Assembly: GCF_013114595.1 (NCBI RefSeq)
Contig: NZ_VTXE01000003.1
Location: 124,001 to 188,000 of the forward strand
Direction of reading: 5' to 3'
DNA length: 64,000 nucleotides
DNA from: Vibrio sp. 99-8-1
GTDB lineage: Bacteria; Pseudomonadota; Gammaproteobacteria; Enterobacterales; Vibrionaceae
This document shows, piece after piece, positions 23,831 through 32,511 of the stretch. The stretch's first letter is position 1. Every line of letters begins with the position of its first letter. A program made the translations under genes and the position numbers. The notes under the pieces were generated by a model. That model was given only the letters and a program-made list of their open reading frames with translations. It made no database searches and was not told the DNA's origin.

Positions 23831-26746
23831 ATGGTTAATAATCAGTATCAAATGGCGCGATGGTTAGTTTTGTTTATGCTCGCGTGTGTGACTCAGTTAG
23901 CGGTCGCTGCGGACAAAAGCAGCTCTTTTCGGCTTAGTCAGGATAACAACAAGATCTACAGTGCAAACTTTGATACTGGTAGCGTCAGTATTCTCTCAAG
24001 GTCTGATGGTTCTTTACTCAAAGAGGCCACGGTAGGGAGAGATATTCGTCGTATTGCCATAAGTGATGATGAAAAGTTGTTGATGGTGACGGACTATTTA
24101 AATGACCGAGTGCTGTTGCTTGATGCCAAAACATTAAAAGTGGTGCAGAAAACAACCGTGCCATCCCGTCCGTTCGGTGTGGTTTTTAGCGCCCGCCATC
24201 AGGTGTTTTATGTCACCAGTTTTGAGCGCAGTAAATTACTGGTAATTAATCGTTCAGGTGAAATAGTTAGAACAATTACCACTGAGTCGACCCCAAGAGG
24301 ATTGGCATTAACCGATGATGGCCGTCTGCTAGTGACGCACTCGTTGTCAGGGCAGGTCTCTATTTTCAATGTCAATAATGCCATTCCTCAGTTGAATAAA
24401 GTTATTCAGTTGGTGGATAGTAAAGAAAATAAATCCAAAACGGTTCCACAGGGCAAACCGAGATTATTGGATAACATCGTTATCTCGCCAGATGGAAAAA
24501 CCGCATGGCTTCCCCATGTACTGTGGTCCTTTGGCCATGACTTTCAGTTTCAGTCGACGGTATTTCCAACGATTTCCATTCTTGATTTAGAAAAAGATAA
24601 CGAGCAAGAGCTGATAGACCAGAGAAAACAACTGTTCAAGCAGATTAATATCGTTGAAAGCGGCAACCGTATTCGTATTGTCTCCAATCCACACGATGGA
24701 GCGTTTACTGAAGATGGAAAAAAAGTCATCTTTACTTTAGCGGGCTCAGAAGACTTAATGCTGTTTGACCTTTCTCGCCAAGGTAAGAAGAACAAAAATC
24801 GCCACCGCCGTAAAAAATTCCAAGGTGGCGCAAAGGCCACACAGATCTACCGAAATGTTCCGGGTAATAACCCTAAAGGCATCGTCATTGTTGGCAGAGA
24901 GCTCTATGTACAAAATGCGATGTCTCTAGATGTTGCTAAGTTTGATACTGGAGCAGTAGGCCCATTTGCGAAATTGAAACTCACTCAGGCAGAGTTTGCG
25001 AAGTTGGTGACGAATGATCCTCTGACCAAGCAGTTAAGGTTAGGTAAAACGCTTTTTAATAGCGCAAACAGTGCTGAAAATGCAGATATGCCAATGGCGG
25101 GTGATTTTTGGATGAGCTGTAACTCCTGCCATTTTGATGGATTTAATTTTACCAATAAGCAGTTAATGGAAGACGGTAAAAAAGACCGTTTTGAAAACGC
25201 CTTAACTGGACATGTTGATGTAAGGAAGATGATTGCGGGTGACCCGGTCGGAGCCTACATTGATATCATCCAAAAAACGCAAGGTGGTATGGGAGGCGAT
25301 CCGCGGGATGATGCGCCAGAACCTATAAGCGTTGAGAATCCTCCGGTAGAAGCGGCGATATTAATGAGTGCGCTAAATGAATATGTTCGCTCTCAAGAAA
25401 ACTTACCCTACTTGTCAACATGGCTGCGTTTGGATGACTCTAAGCGATACACCCATCCAGATGAGTGGATCAACTCGGCTGAGTGCGCGCAATGTCATAC
25501 CACTATTTATGATCAGTGGGCGGACTCTAACCATGGCATGAACATGGATCATCCGTATTATCGCCAACATGAGAACTTTGCTGCTCGGGAAGAAGGAGAG
25601 GAATTTCGGGTTCTTTGCCGCGGATGCCACGCACCACAAATGGTGATTAATGACGATAATGGCCCCCTAGAAGAGTTTGGTGACATGTATGAAAAAGGAG
25701 GGGACTCTCTTAAGTTGGCGCTTGCACATGGTCAATCGGTGAGTGAAAGAGGGACAGGTTGCGTGTTCTGTCACCGTGTGACTAAAGCCGAAGATGCTGG
25801 TGGTAATACCGACATGACGGTAAACATTAAGGATCGTCAAAGCTATGTTTTTGAAGATGCAAACAATACATTGCTTAAGTGGTTGTCGGAAAAACAGATC
25901 AATGCGTCACCTGAAGAACACAAGGCATCCTACTCAAATCCGGAGTTGTATCAAAGCTCGTTGTATTGTGCGACCTGCCACAATGAATTTACTACCGGTC
26001 AGGGGGCAAACATCAATGATAACTTTGGTGAGTGGTTAGCCTCTCCATTTAATGCACCTAATGATCCTGCCAAAAACAAAACCTGTATAGATTGCCACAT
26101 GACCCAAGATGTGACGGATTTCGATAACAAGGTCGCAGGGCAGTCCACCGATGATGGGCCAATGAAATCCAATATGCGCTCGCACCATTTTGTCGGAGGC
26201 AACTATTACTTTACTGGAATGCGTAACCCAGAGCACAAAAAGCTAAGTACAGATATTCTAAAAACGGCCTTGGAACTGGACGTTGAAAAGCAAGGTTCGT
26301 TATTTACCGCAAAAGTGACGAATGTTAATTCTGGGCATGATATGCCCGGGGGAGCGCGTCGTCAGGTCTGGTTAGAGGTGATTGCGACGGATGTTAGTGG
26401 GGCGCGTGTTTTTGAATCTGGTGTAATGAAAGACGGCTACATTCCTAAAGACTCACGTAAATTTGTCAAAATTGGAGTCGATAAGAATGGTAAACCCGTT
26501 GGGCAACTATTTTGGCGTTATGTAAAAATTGGCAAAGATACTCGAATTAAATCGGGACAGACTCGCAATGAACAATTTATATTGCCTGACAATATCGATT
26601 ACCCAATTACGATACAAACAAGAGTGCTGTATCAAGTGTTCGCCAAAGCGCTGACTGAAAAAGTTAAAGCGGAATTTCCTGATGAAATCATTCCTGACCC
26701 AGAGGTGATTGAGTTAGAAAAAGTCGTCACTACCTACCAAAAATAG
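23831..26746 (+). CDS. beta-propeller/six-haem cytochrome c fusion protein (971 aa)
   Basis: A signal peptide (ends about residue 27, TQLAVAA) is followed by a YVTN-like beta-propeller (about 35-370, repeats such as GSVSILSRSDGSL and FGVVFSARHQVFYVTSF). Six CxxCH haem sites start at C430 (CNSCH), C552 (CAQCH), C596 (CRGCH), C644 (CVFCH), C713 (CATCH) and C752 (CIDCH). The last five resemble the cytochrome c554 family, and the C-terminal NVNSGHDMPGGARRQVWLEV domain is shared with that group. It should be periplasmic or outer-surface and carry electrons to or from iron or another acceptor. It ends the Fur-controlled cluster and has its own AAAGG site and a 92-base gap before it. Confidence 0.88.
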   Translation: MVNNQYQMARWLVLFMLACVTQLAVAADKSSSFRLSQDNNKIYSANFDTGSVSILSRSDGSLLKEATVGRDIRRIAISDDEKLLMVTDYLNDRVLLLDAKTLKVVQKTTVPSRPFGVVFSARHQVFYVTSFERSKLLVINRSGEIVRTITTESTPRGLALTDDGRLLVTHSLSGQVSIFNVNNAIPQLNKVIQLVDSKENKSKTVPQGKPRLLDNIVISPDGKTAWLPHVLWSFGHDFQFQSTVFPTISILDLEKDNEQELIDQRKQLFKQINIVESGNRIRIVSNPHDGAFTEDGKKVIFTLAGSEDLMLFDLSRQGKKNKNRHRRKKFQGGAKATQIYRNVPGNNPKGIVIVGRELYVQNAMSLDVAKFDTGAVGPFAKLKLTQAEFAKLVTNDPLTKQLRLGKTLFNSANSAENADMPMAGDFWMSCNSCHFDGFNFTNKQLMEDGKKDRFENALTGHVDVRKMIAGDPVGAYIDIIQKTQGGMGGDPRDDAPEPISVENPPVEAAILMSALNEYVRSQENLPYLSTWLRLDDSKRYTHPDEWINSAECAQCHTTIYDQWADSNHGMNMDHPYYRQHENFAAREEGEEFRVLCRGCHAPQMVINDDNGPLEEFGDMYEKGGDSLKLALAHGQSVSERGTGCVFCHRVTKAEDAGGNTDMTVNIKDRQSYVFEDANNTLLKWLSEKQINASPEEHKASYSNPELYQSSLYCATCHNEFTTGQGANINDNFGEWLASPFNAPNDPAKNKTCIDCHMTQDVTDFDNKVAGQSTDDGPMKSNMRSHHFVGGNYYFTGMRNPEHKKLSTDILKTALELDVEKQGSLFTAKVTNVNSGHDMPGGARRQVWLEVIATDVSGARVFESGVMKDGYIPKDSRKFVKIGVDKNGKPVGQLFWRYVKIGKDTRIKSGQTRNEQFILPDNIDYPITIQTRVLYQVFAKALTEKVKAEFPDEIIPDPEVIELEKVVTTYQK

Positions 26747-26768
26747 CGAAAATACAAATACCGGAAAT

Positions 26769-26805
26769 AGGGATGGCGCTGTTCTGCTCCATCCCTTATT
26801 TTTTT
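26769..26805 (+). terminator. terminator of the iron/redox cluster
   Basis: AGGGATGG (26769-26776) pairs with CCATCCCT (26789-26796), followed by a run of seven T. It lies 23 bases after the cytochrome stop codon and marks the end of the cluster. Confidence 0.85.
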
Positions 26806-26878
26806 ATATGGAGTTGAAAGAGTTTCATCCACTATGAGCCGCTTTGTGCTTTAGTTTATTTGTTCAGACTACGCTCGG

Positions 26879-27061
26879 CATTCATTATTGCTGGCGCAAG
26901 AAAGGTTGCTAGAGGATTACTCTTTACCTGAGTATGCCATTTACGTTGTTTACCCTGAAAGACGGCATCTGCCTGAAAAAGTAAAAGTGTTTATTCAGTT
27001 TATTAAGCAAAAGTTGGGCGGTGGATCTGGGTACTGGGATAGAGAGTATTGGGATAAATAG
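26879..27061 (+). pseudogene. C-terminal remnant of a LysR-type regulator
   Basis: Sixty open codons ending at TAG 27059-27061 encode QERLLEDYSLPEYAIYVVY and PEKVKVFIQFIKQKLG. This is the usual LysR C-terminus (LPxYxIYxVYPxRRHLPxKVRxFIxFL). No start codon or helix-turn-helix region remains upstream; the sequence before it is the cluster terminator. The rest of the interval 26806-27192 shows nothing further. Confidence 0.75.
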
Positions 27062-27192
27062 TTGTAATGATCTCGCTCGGTGTATGGCGAAAGTATTAAG
27101 GAAAACTGGCGGTCGCTATTAGGCGGATAAATAAGAGATGTAGCAGCCAACATCTTCACTATTGATGATCTGGCTGCTTTATATTTTCTCTA

Positions 27193-27855
27193 TTACTGCT
27201 GTGTTCTATTGGGAAGTTTTTTGCCTACATCCTTGAATGTGGATATGTGCTCTTCGGCATGATAGGCGGCAGTTTGTGGGTCATTGGCGCAAATAGCATC
27301 CACCAAAGGTTGATGTGCTTTTATTATTGTTCTTGGATCATAGGTTTCTAAGTCGATAGAAAAGAACAGTAACATCTGATTGGATAAGTTTCGGTAGATG
27401 TTGATCAGGCGACTATTTCCACTTAATGACACTATGAGTGAATGGAAATCCAGTTCGAAACGACTTTTACGCTGCGTGGTTATCTGATTTTTTTCAACAT
27501 CTTGTGCAAACTCTTGCATTAATGTTGTCAGTTTCGCTTTGTCTTCATCATCTACTTTTGTCGCGGCCAACCAAGCGGCACGTGATTCAATGGCAATCCT
27601 TAAATGGTAAATCTCCCAAATATCATGCTCATCGATCTCTATGACTTGCCAGCCAACATATGGGATCTGTACCACTAAACCTTCATGAGACAAGGTGTTG
27701 AGCGCCATTCGGGTGGTACTTCTGGATAGCTCAAGCTCTTTGGCAAGCGTACTTTCCACGATTTTTTCACCCATTTTGTAGCTGCCAGTAAGGATTAGAT
27801 CTCGTAAATACCCGGCTGCCTGTTCTTCAAGACTGCTTTTATTAAATTTCGCCAT
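27193..27855 (-). CDS. GntR family regulator, FadR/FCD subfamily (220 aa)
   Basis: An N-terminal winged helix (LRDLILTGSYKMGEKIVES, ELSRSTTRMALNTLSHEGLV) is followed by an all-helical FCD ligand domain (about 75-210) with metal-ligand positions such as ELDFHSLIVSLSGN and HAEEHISTF. It is divergent from the lyase/BCCT operon and separated from it by 222 bases with two matching palindromes. It most likely represses that operon and is released by the substrate or an intermediate. Confidence 0.9.
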   Translation of the reverse strand: MAKFNKSSLEEQAAGYLRDLILTGSYKMGEKIVESTLAKELELSRSTTRMALNTLSHEGLVVQIPYVGWQVIEIDEHDIWEIYHLRIAIESRAAWLAATKVDDEDKAKLTTLMQEFAQDVEKNQITTQRKSRFELDFHSLIVSLSGNSRLINIYRNLSNQMLLFFSIDLETYDPRTIIKAHQPLVDAICANDPQTAAYHAEEHISTFKDVGKKLPNRTQQ

Positions 27856-27961
27856 TACACCAAACCATCGTTATTTTTATTACTAACTATCTATTAATAA
27901 ACATATTTCTACTGGAATTATAGAAATTCATTCTGTTTGTTGTCACAGAATTTATTGTGAC

Positions 27962-27976
27962 GATTGTCCAACAATT
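27962..27976. promoter_or_regulatory. GntR/FCD operator, distal copy
   Basis: GATTGTCCAACAATT shares the ATTGTC...ACAAT dyad with the site at 28059-28073. It lies near the start of the gntR promoter region and may serve autoregulation. A further inverted repeat, GTCACA/TGTGAC, sits just upstream (27943-27961 region). Confidence 0.55.
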
Positions 27977-28040
27977 TATCAATAAAAGCCAGAAATGAAA
28001 TAAATATGATCTATTTCTCATTTCTAAAGTCCTTTTTTCG

Positions 28041-28073
28041 TATAATTGCCCCACTGTAGATTGTCGGACAATC
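28041..28073 (+). promoter_or_regulatory. operon promoter with proximal GntR operator
   Basis: A perfect -10 TATAAT (28041-28046) with a weak -35 (TCATTT, 28018-28023, 17-bp spacing). The perfect dyad GATTGTC-G-GACAATC lies at 28059-28073, just past the expected start of transcription and five bases before the first ATG. Binding there would block transcription. The regulator match is inferred from adjacency. Confidence 0.75.
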
Positions 28074-28077
28074 CTCA

Positions 28078-28431
28078 ATGGATAAAAAAACAAACAATAA
28101 AGTTAAAGCGATTCGTCTAGCGTCATGCGACAACGTTGCAACATTGCTGGCGGACGTCGCAAAGGGTGACAAGGTGGATGTCATTGATGAGAACAACAAA
28201 TTTGTTGCTGAGCTAGAGGCGCTGCAAGTCATTTCGATGGGCAACAAAATTGCGTTAACAGAGATAAATAAAGGGCAAGAAGTAACAAAAGCCAATTATT
28301 CCATCGGTGTTGCGATTGAACTCATTGCGATTGGTAATTTAGTCCACGTACAAAATGTGAGAAGTACGCGGGTTGATATTCCTGAACCAATCATTCAACA
28401 AATCATTCAGCAGATGCAGATAGAGTGTTAA
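28078..28431 (+). CDS. SAF-domain subunit of a UxaA/SuyA-type lyase (117 aa)
   Basis: This is the small N-terminal subunit found in split altronate-dehydratase/sulfolactate-lyase-like enzymes: ADVAKGDKVDVI, ISMGNKIALTEINKGQEV and YSIGVAIELIAIGNLVHVQNV form the SAF beta-clip fold. Full-length UxaA carries this domain and the catalytic part in one chain; here they are two genes, as in SuyAB. It partners the product of the next gene. The substrate is probably a 2-hydroxy acid, with sulfolactate or a sugar acid as options. Confidence 0.82.
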   Translation: MDKKTNNKVKAIRLASCDNVATLLADVAKGDKVDVIDENNKFVAELEALQVISMGNKIALTEINKGQEVTKANYSIGVAIELIAIGNLVHVQNVRSTRVDIPEPIIQQIIQQMQIEC

Positions 28432-28433
28432 GT

Positions 28434-29609
28434 ATGAAGGTTTTTCAAGGTTATAGGCGTGCGGATGGACAAGTGGGTATCCGCAACCACATTTTGATTT
28501 TGGCTATTGATGAGTGTGCGGAAGGCATTGCTCAGGCAATTAAGCAAAAAGTGCCAGAAACAGTCATTGTAACTAACCATTACACCTGTATGTATGGTGG
28601 AAATGAAGAGATGGTTAATGTCATGGTTGGCGCTGCTACAAACCCGAATATTGCAGGGGTGTTGGTGCTTAATATGGGCTGTGGAAGTATTGACCCTGAG
28701 CTAATTATTGCCCCGATAAAAGTGGCTAAAAAGCCAGTTTTTAATCTTTCCATCATTAAGTCAAAAGGGACTCGATTAACCATAAACGAAGGGGTGCAAC
28801 TGGCAAACGAGTTGGTGAGCATTGCTGAACAAACCACCCCAGAACCAACCCCTATCAGCGAATTGGTTGTTGGTATTAAGTGTGGCGGGTCTGACACCAG
28901 TTCTGGTATCGCGTCAAATCCGGCGGTTGGCTATGCCGCAGATCAACTGGTTGACTTAGGTGCGACCTGTATCGCCGGAGAGTTGATCGAGTTAATTACC
29001 TGCGAAGAGATATTAAAGAAACGAGCGGTGAATAGTGATGTTGCTGAAAAAATTGAGCGACTCATTATGGAAGAAGAGCGCCGTTGGCATATCGAAGGCA
29101 CTGATGTCGAAACAATGAGTATCGGCAACAGTATCGGTGGCCTAACCACGCTAGAAGAAAAAGCGCTTGGGGCCCTTCATAAAACCGGTACTCGAGACAT
29201 TCAAGATGTGCTGGAAATTAATCCTCAAGGTATTCAAAAGCCCTCAGCAACTGGTTTTTATCTGTCTGAAGTTACCCACCTATGTGGCGGTTCAGGAATG
29301 CATTTCGCCGCTTTAGGTGCACATATTATCTTGTGGACAACAGGCGGTGCTGGCTTCAACAACCCAATTGTTCCTGTCATTCGTGTTAGCGGTAATGCTA
29401 GCCAAATCACTGAAGACATTGATGTTGATGTAAGCGGCATTATGTCGGCAGAACTGAGTGTTGTTGATGGTGGCAAAGCAGTATTACGTTGTTTAGACAC
29501 CATTATCCAAGGCGAAAAAACCGTTATTGAAGATATCGGTTATGCCTTCTGTTCCCTGTATCAAAAAGACCAACGTTTAGAGCAGTTGATCTGTAAAGAA
29601 TCATTATAA
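28434..29609 (+). CDS. UxaA/SuyB-type lyase large subunit (391 aa)
   Basis: The catalytic part of the altronate dehydratase family: RADGQVGIRNHILILAID, VTNHYTCMYGG, LNMGCGSIDPELI, KCGGSDTSSGIASNP and VTHLCGGSGMHF. These are the conserved cysteine/histidine segments that bind the metal or Fe-S centre. The start chosen is ATG 28434, two bases after the SAF subunit stop; an in-frame GTG at 28425 would overlap. Together the two subunits should remove water or a sulfo group from a hydroxy acid. Cytosolic. Confidence 0.82.
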   Translation: MKVFQGYRRADGQVGIRNHILILAIDECAEGIAQAIKQKVPETVIVTNHYTCMYGGNEEMVNVMVGAATNPNIAGVLVLNMGCGSIDPELIIAPIKVAKKPVFNLSIIKSKGTRLTINEGVQLANELVSIAEQTTPEPTPISELVVGIKCGGSDTSSGIASNPAVGYAADQLVDLGATCIAGELIELITCEEILKKRAVNSDVAEKIERLIMEEERRWHIEGTDVETMSIGNSIGGLTTLEEKALGALHKTGTRDIQDVLEINPQGIQKPSATGFYLSEVTHLCGGSGMHFAALGAHIILWTTGGAGFNNPIVPVIRVSGNASQITEDIDVDVSGIMSAELSVVDGGKAVLRCLDTIIQGEKTVIEDIGYAFCSLYQKDQRLEQLICKESL

Positions 29610-29664
29610 ATTTTATTTCCTAACTCTATGGAGCTCTCACCGTTGTATCGTGAGAGATAAAGAT

Positions 29665-30786
29665 ATGCGTATTACCGATGTAGAAGTGATTTGTCTTCGA
29701 GTTCCGGCGGCAAATGAAGAGTGTGAATGGGGCGAAGACGCCGTTATTGTTAAGGTTCATACCGACCAAGGAATTATTGGAATTGGTGAAGCGGACAGTT
29801 CACCAGAAGTAGTAAGAGCATGTATTGAAACGACCAATTCAAATTTATATTGCTATGGCCTAAAGCAACTGATTATGGGTGAGAACCCATTAGAAATTGA
29901 AAAGCTATGGAACAAAATGTATTGGGCATCAAACTACTTTGGTCGCCGTGGCGCGGGCATTCACGCCATCAGTGCTATTGATATCGCCTTGTGGGATATC
30001 GCCGGTCAGTATTATGGTGTTCCTGTCCACACACTACTGGGTGGAAAGTATCGCGATAAGATTCGTGCATACGGCACCTTTATTCCTGCCAGTAAACCAG
30101 AAGATAACCGTCAAATTGCTAAAGGCTTGGTTGAGCAAGGCTTTACCAGTATTAAGTTTGGTGGCGGTGTTTTTGGGGATGACCCTGAAACGGATTATCA
30201 AATCGTTAAGCATGTTCGCGAAGCGGTGGGCAATGATATTGAAGTCCAAATTGACCTTGCATCCAAGTGGCGTACGTCTGGTCACTCTGCTTACATGTGT
30301 AAAGAACTGGCTGAGTTTAACCTCAATTGGGTAGAAGAGCCTGTACTAGCTGATGACTTATCCGGCTACGCAAAACTATCAAATAAGGTGGATGCAAAAC
30401 TGGCTGGTGGTGAGTCATTAACCACTCGTTATGAGTTCCAATCCTTCTTGGAACATTCTCAGGTGGATATCGTACAACCGGATATTACACGTTGCGGTGG
30501 TATCACTGAGATGAAAAAAATCTACGATTTGGCCCAGCTTCACGGTGTCCAACTTGTTCCCCACGGTTTCAGCACGGGTATTTTATTGGCTGCTTCCGTT
30601 CACTTTTTGGCTGCTTGTGAGCACGGCACTCTTATGGAGTATTCGCAAAGCCAAAGCCCTCTATTTACTGACCTTGTCACTAATCGACTGCTATTTGATA
30701 ACGGTTTTGTGCCTGTTCCGGATAAACCTGGACTGGGGATAGAACTTAGCGACTCCATCATTGAGCAGTTCCGCGTTGATGCTTAG
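29665..30786 (+). CDS. enolase-superfamily enzyme, mandelate racemase subgroup (373 aa)
   Basis: The barrel carries metal ligands in QIDLASKW, WVEEPV and GGESL, and the MR-subgroup dyad as QPDITRCGG and VPHGFSTG. The usual second-strand KxK is here IKFGG, with only the first lysine kept, which suggests a dehydratase or one-sided epimerase rather than a racemase. Strand-domain motifs GIGEADSSPEV and GENPLEIEKLW precede. ATG 29665 is preferred over an upstream in-frame GTG (29650). It is third in the GntR-controlled operon and probably prepares the substrate for, or acts after, the split lyase. Confidence 0.85.
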   Translation: MRITDVEVICLRVPAANEECEWGEDAVIVKVHTDQGIIGIGEADSSPEVVRACIETTNSNLYCYGLKQLIMGENPLEIEKLWNKMYWASNYFGRRGAGIHAISAIDIALWDIAGQYYGVPVHTLLGGKYRDKIRAYGTFIPASKPEDNRQIAKGLVEQGFTSIKFGGGVFGDDPETDYQIVKHVREAVGNDIEVQIDLASKWRTSGHSAYMCKELAEFNLNWVEEPVLADDLSGYAKLSNKVDAKLAGGESLTTRYEFQSFLEHSQVDIVQPDITRCGGITEMKKIYDLAQLHGVQLVPHGFSTGILLAASVHFLAACEHGTLMEYSQSQSPLFTDLVTNRLLFDNGFVPVPDKPGLGIELSDSIIEQFRVDA

Positions 30787-30830
30787 GGTCTGATGACCCT
30801 TCGCGTATAATTACACAGAGAATAATTAAC

Positions 30831-32390
30831 ATGAAACAAAATAATCGACAAATAGACAAGCCGTTGATGGTAATAAGTTTATCTACTATCTTCGGTATTG
30901 TTGCTGGGTTGTCGTTATTTCCTGAACAGGGGAATGCGATAGCTAAAACACTATTCACCATTTTAACGGAGCAGTTTGGAGAACTTTTCCTTCTGTTTGG
31001 TTTCTTTAGCGTCATCATTCTTGCCTGGTTAGGCTTTGGAAAACATGGCAGCATAAAATTTGGTGAAGGCGCACCTCAATACTCATTTTTTAACTATCTT
31101 GCCATGATGATCTGCGCTGGTTTAGGTTCTGCCACAGTTTACTGGGCATTTGTAGAGTGGGCTTACTACTATATGGGTCCACCAATGGGTATTGAACCAT
31201 ACAGTGCTACTGCTGCGGAGTGGGCGACAAGCTACAACATGTTCCACTGGGGTATTTCTGCTTGGTCGCTATATTGCATTGCATCATTACCTGTTGCTTA
31301 CTCATTCCATGTTCGCAAAAACCCTCAGCTTAAATTGAGTGCAGTATGTGAAAGCATAATGGGGCGTTTTTACAACAATGCCATTGGTAAACTGATCGAT
31401 ACCATCTTTATCTTCAGCTGTGTTGGCGCGATGGGAATTACACTTGGTTTAAGTGTTCCTATGGTTTCTGCCGGGATTGCTTCACTTCTTGGTGTCGAAA
31501 GCAGCTTTGGTATGAATGTAGGTTTAATGCTGGCAATTACAGCGCTATTTACTGTCAGTTCTTATGTTGGTATTGAAAAAGGAATGGCTAAGCTAAGTGA
31601 TATGAACACCAAGCTGGCTGTTGTGTTTGTTCTTCTGGTTCTGATTGTTGGTCCTACGTCATTTATTATTGACCAAATGACCAATGGCTACGGACTGATG
31701 CTACAAAACTTCATTCGCATGAGCTTGTGGACTGACCCTATTGAAGGTGGTTCTTTCCCGACTTCATGGACAGTATTCTACTGGGCTTACTGGATGACAT
31801 ACGTTCCGTTTATGGCTCTGTTTGTAACAAAAGTATCTAAAGGACGTACGCTGAAAGAAGTGATCATCAGTATGGTTCTTGGTGGAAGTGCGGGTTGCTT
31901 TATCTTCTTCGGTGTTTTGGGTAGCTACAGCATGAGTACTCACCTAAATGATCTGGTGGATGTCACCGGGATGTTGTCCGAATCTGGGGGCGCCGCAACA
32001 GTAATAGAGGTACTTCGTACCTTACCAATGAGTTCACTGTTTATTGTAATATTTGCTGTGATGTCAACGCTGTTCCTCGCCACAACATTGGATTCTGCCT
32101 CGTTTACGTTGGCGGCCACGGCGGCAAACCAGCTTGATGAAGATGCTAACCCACCGACATTCCTACGTCTGTTCTGGTGTGTGATCTTGGCTGCGGTTCC
32201 ATTAACCATGATGTTCATTGATGCGCCGTTAAGTACGATTCAAACACTGGCGATTGTGACTTCGCTTCCGCTGATGGTGGTTATTTTTATCATGCTTTAT
32301 GGTTTCTTCAAGTGGATTAATAACCCTGATGATGTACATGAGCAAACGGCTGAGCAAGAAGAAGTATTAACGCTACAAGAAGAAAACTAA
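30831..32390 (+). CDS. BCCT family transporter (519 aa)
   Basis: Twelve membrane helices and the BCCT signature tryptophan-rich helix region: MFHWGISAWSLYCIASLPVAY and TVFYWAYWMTYVPFMALFV, cut here to FYWAYWMTYVPFMALF, with KGRTLKEV following. BCCT carriers import quaternary-ammonium or related zwitterionic compounds (betaine, carnitine, choline, DMSP) using Na+ or H+. No long cytosolic tails of osmosensing members are present, so it is a catabolic carrier. It closes the operon and should supply the lyase and enolase-family enzymes with substrate. Confidence 0.9.
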   Translation: MKQNNRQIDKPLMVISLSTIFGIVAGLSLFPEQGNAIAKTLFTILTEQFGELFLLFGFFSVIILAWLGFGKHGSIKFGEGAPQYSFFNYLAMMICAGLGSATVYWAFVEWAYYYMGPPMGIEPYSATAAEWATSYNMFHWGISAWSLYCIASLPVAYSFHVRKNPQLKLSAVCESIMGRFYNNAIGKLIDTIFIFSCVGAMGITLGLSVPMVSAGIASLLGVESSFGMNVGLMLAITALFTVSSYVGIEKGMAKLSDMNTKLAVVFVLLVLIVGPTSFIIDQMTNGYGLMLQNFIRMSLWTDPIEGGSFPTSWTVFYWAYWMTYVPFMALFVTKVSKGRTLKEVIISMVLGGSAGCFIFFGVLGSYSMSTHLNDLVDVTGMLSESGGAATVIEVLRTLPMSSLFIVIFAVMSTLFLATTLDSASFTLAATAANQLDEDANPPTFLRLFWCVILAAVPLTMMFIDAPLSTIQTLAIVTSLPLMVVIFIMLYGFFKWINNPDDVHEQTAEQEEVLTLQEEN

Positions 32391-32427
32391 TAACAGGTCA
32401 CCTTAAAACACTTTAAGGCAACCTAAA

Positions 32428-32468
32428 AAGCCCTCAATAGTTAAATGCACTATTGAGGGCTTATTTTT
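32428..32468 (+). terminator. terminator of the BCCT operon
   Basis: AAGCCCTCAATAGT (32428-32441) pairs perfectly with ACTATTGAGGGCTT (32449-32462), followed by ATTTTTAT. It separates the rightward operon from the convergent RND pump. Confidence 0.88.
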
Positions 32469-32511
32469 ATGGTATGCCATTTATTACTATGGCGCTAATA
32501 TTACTATGACG

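Noticed and set aside
27940..27962. Inverted repeat GTCACA...TGTGAC near gntR taken as a CRP site
   Set aside because: The half-sites are in the opposite order to a CRP site (TGTGA-N6-TCACA).
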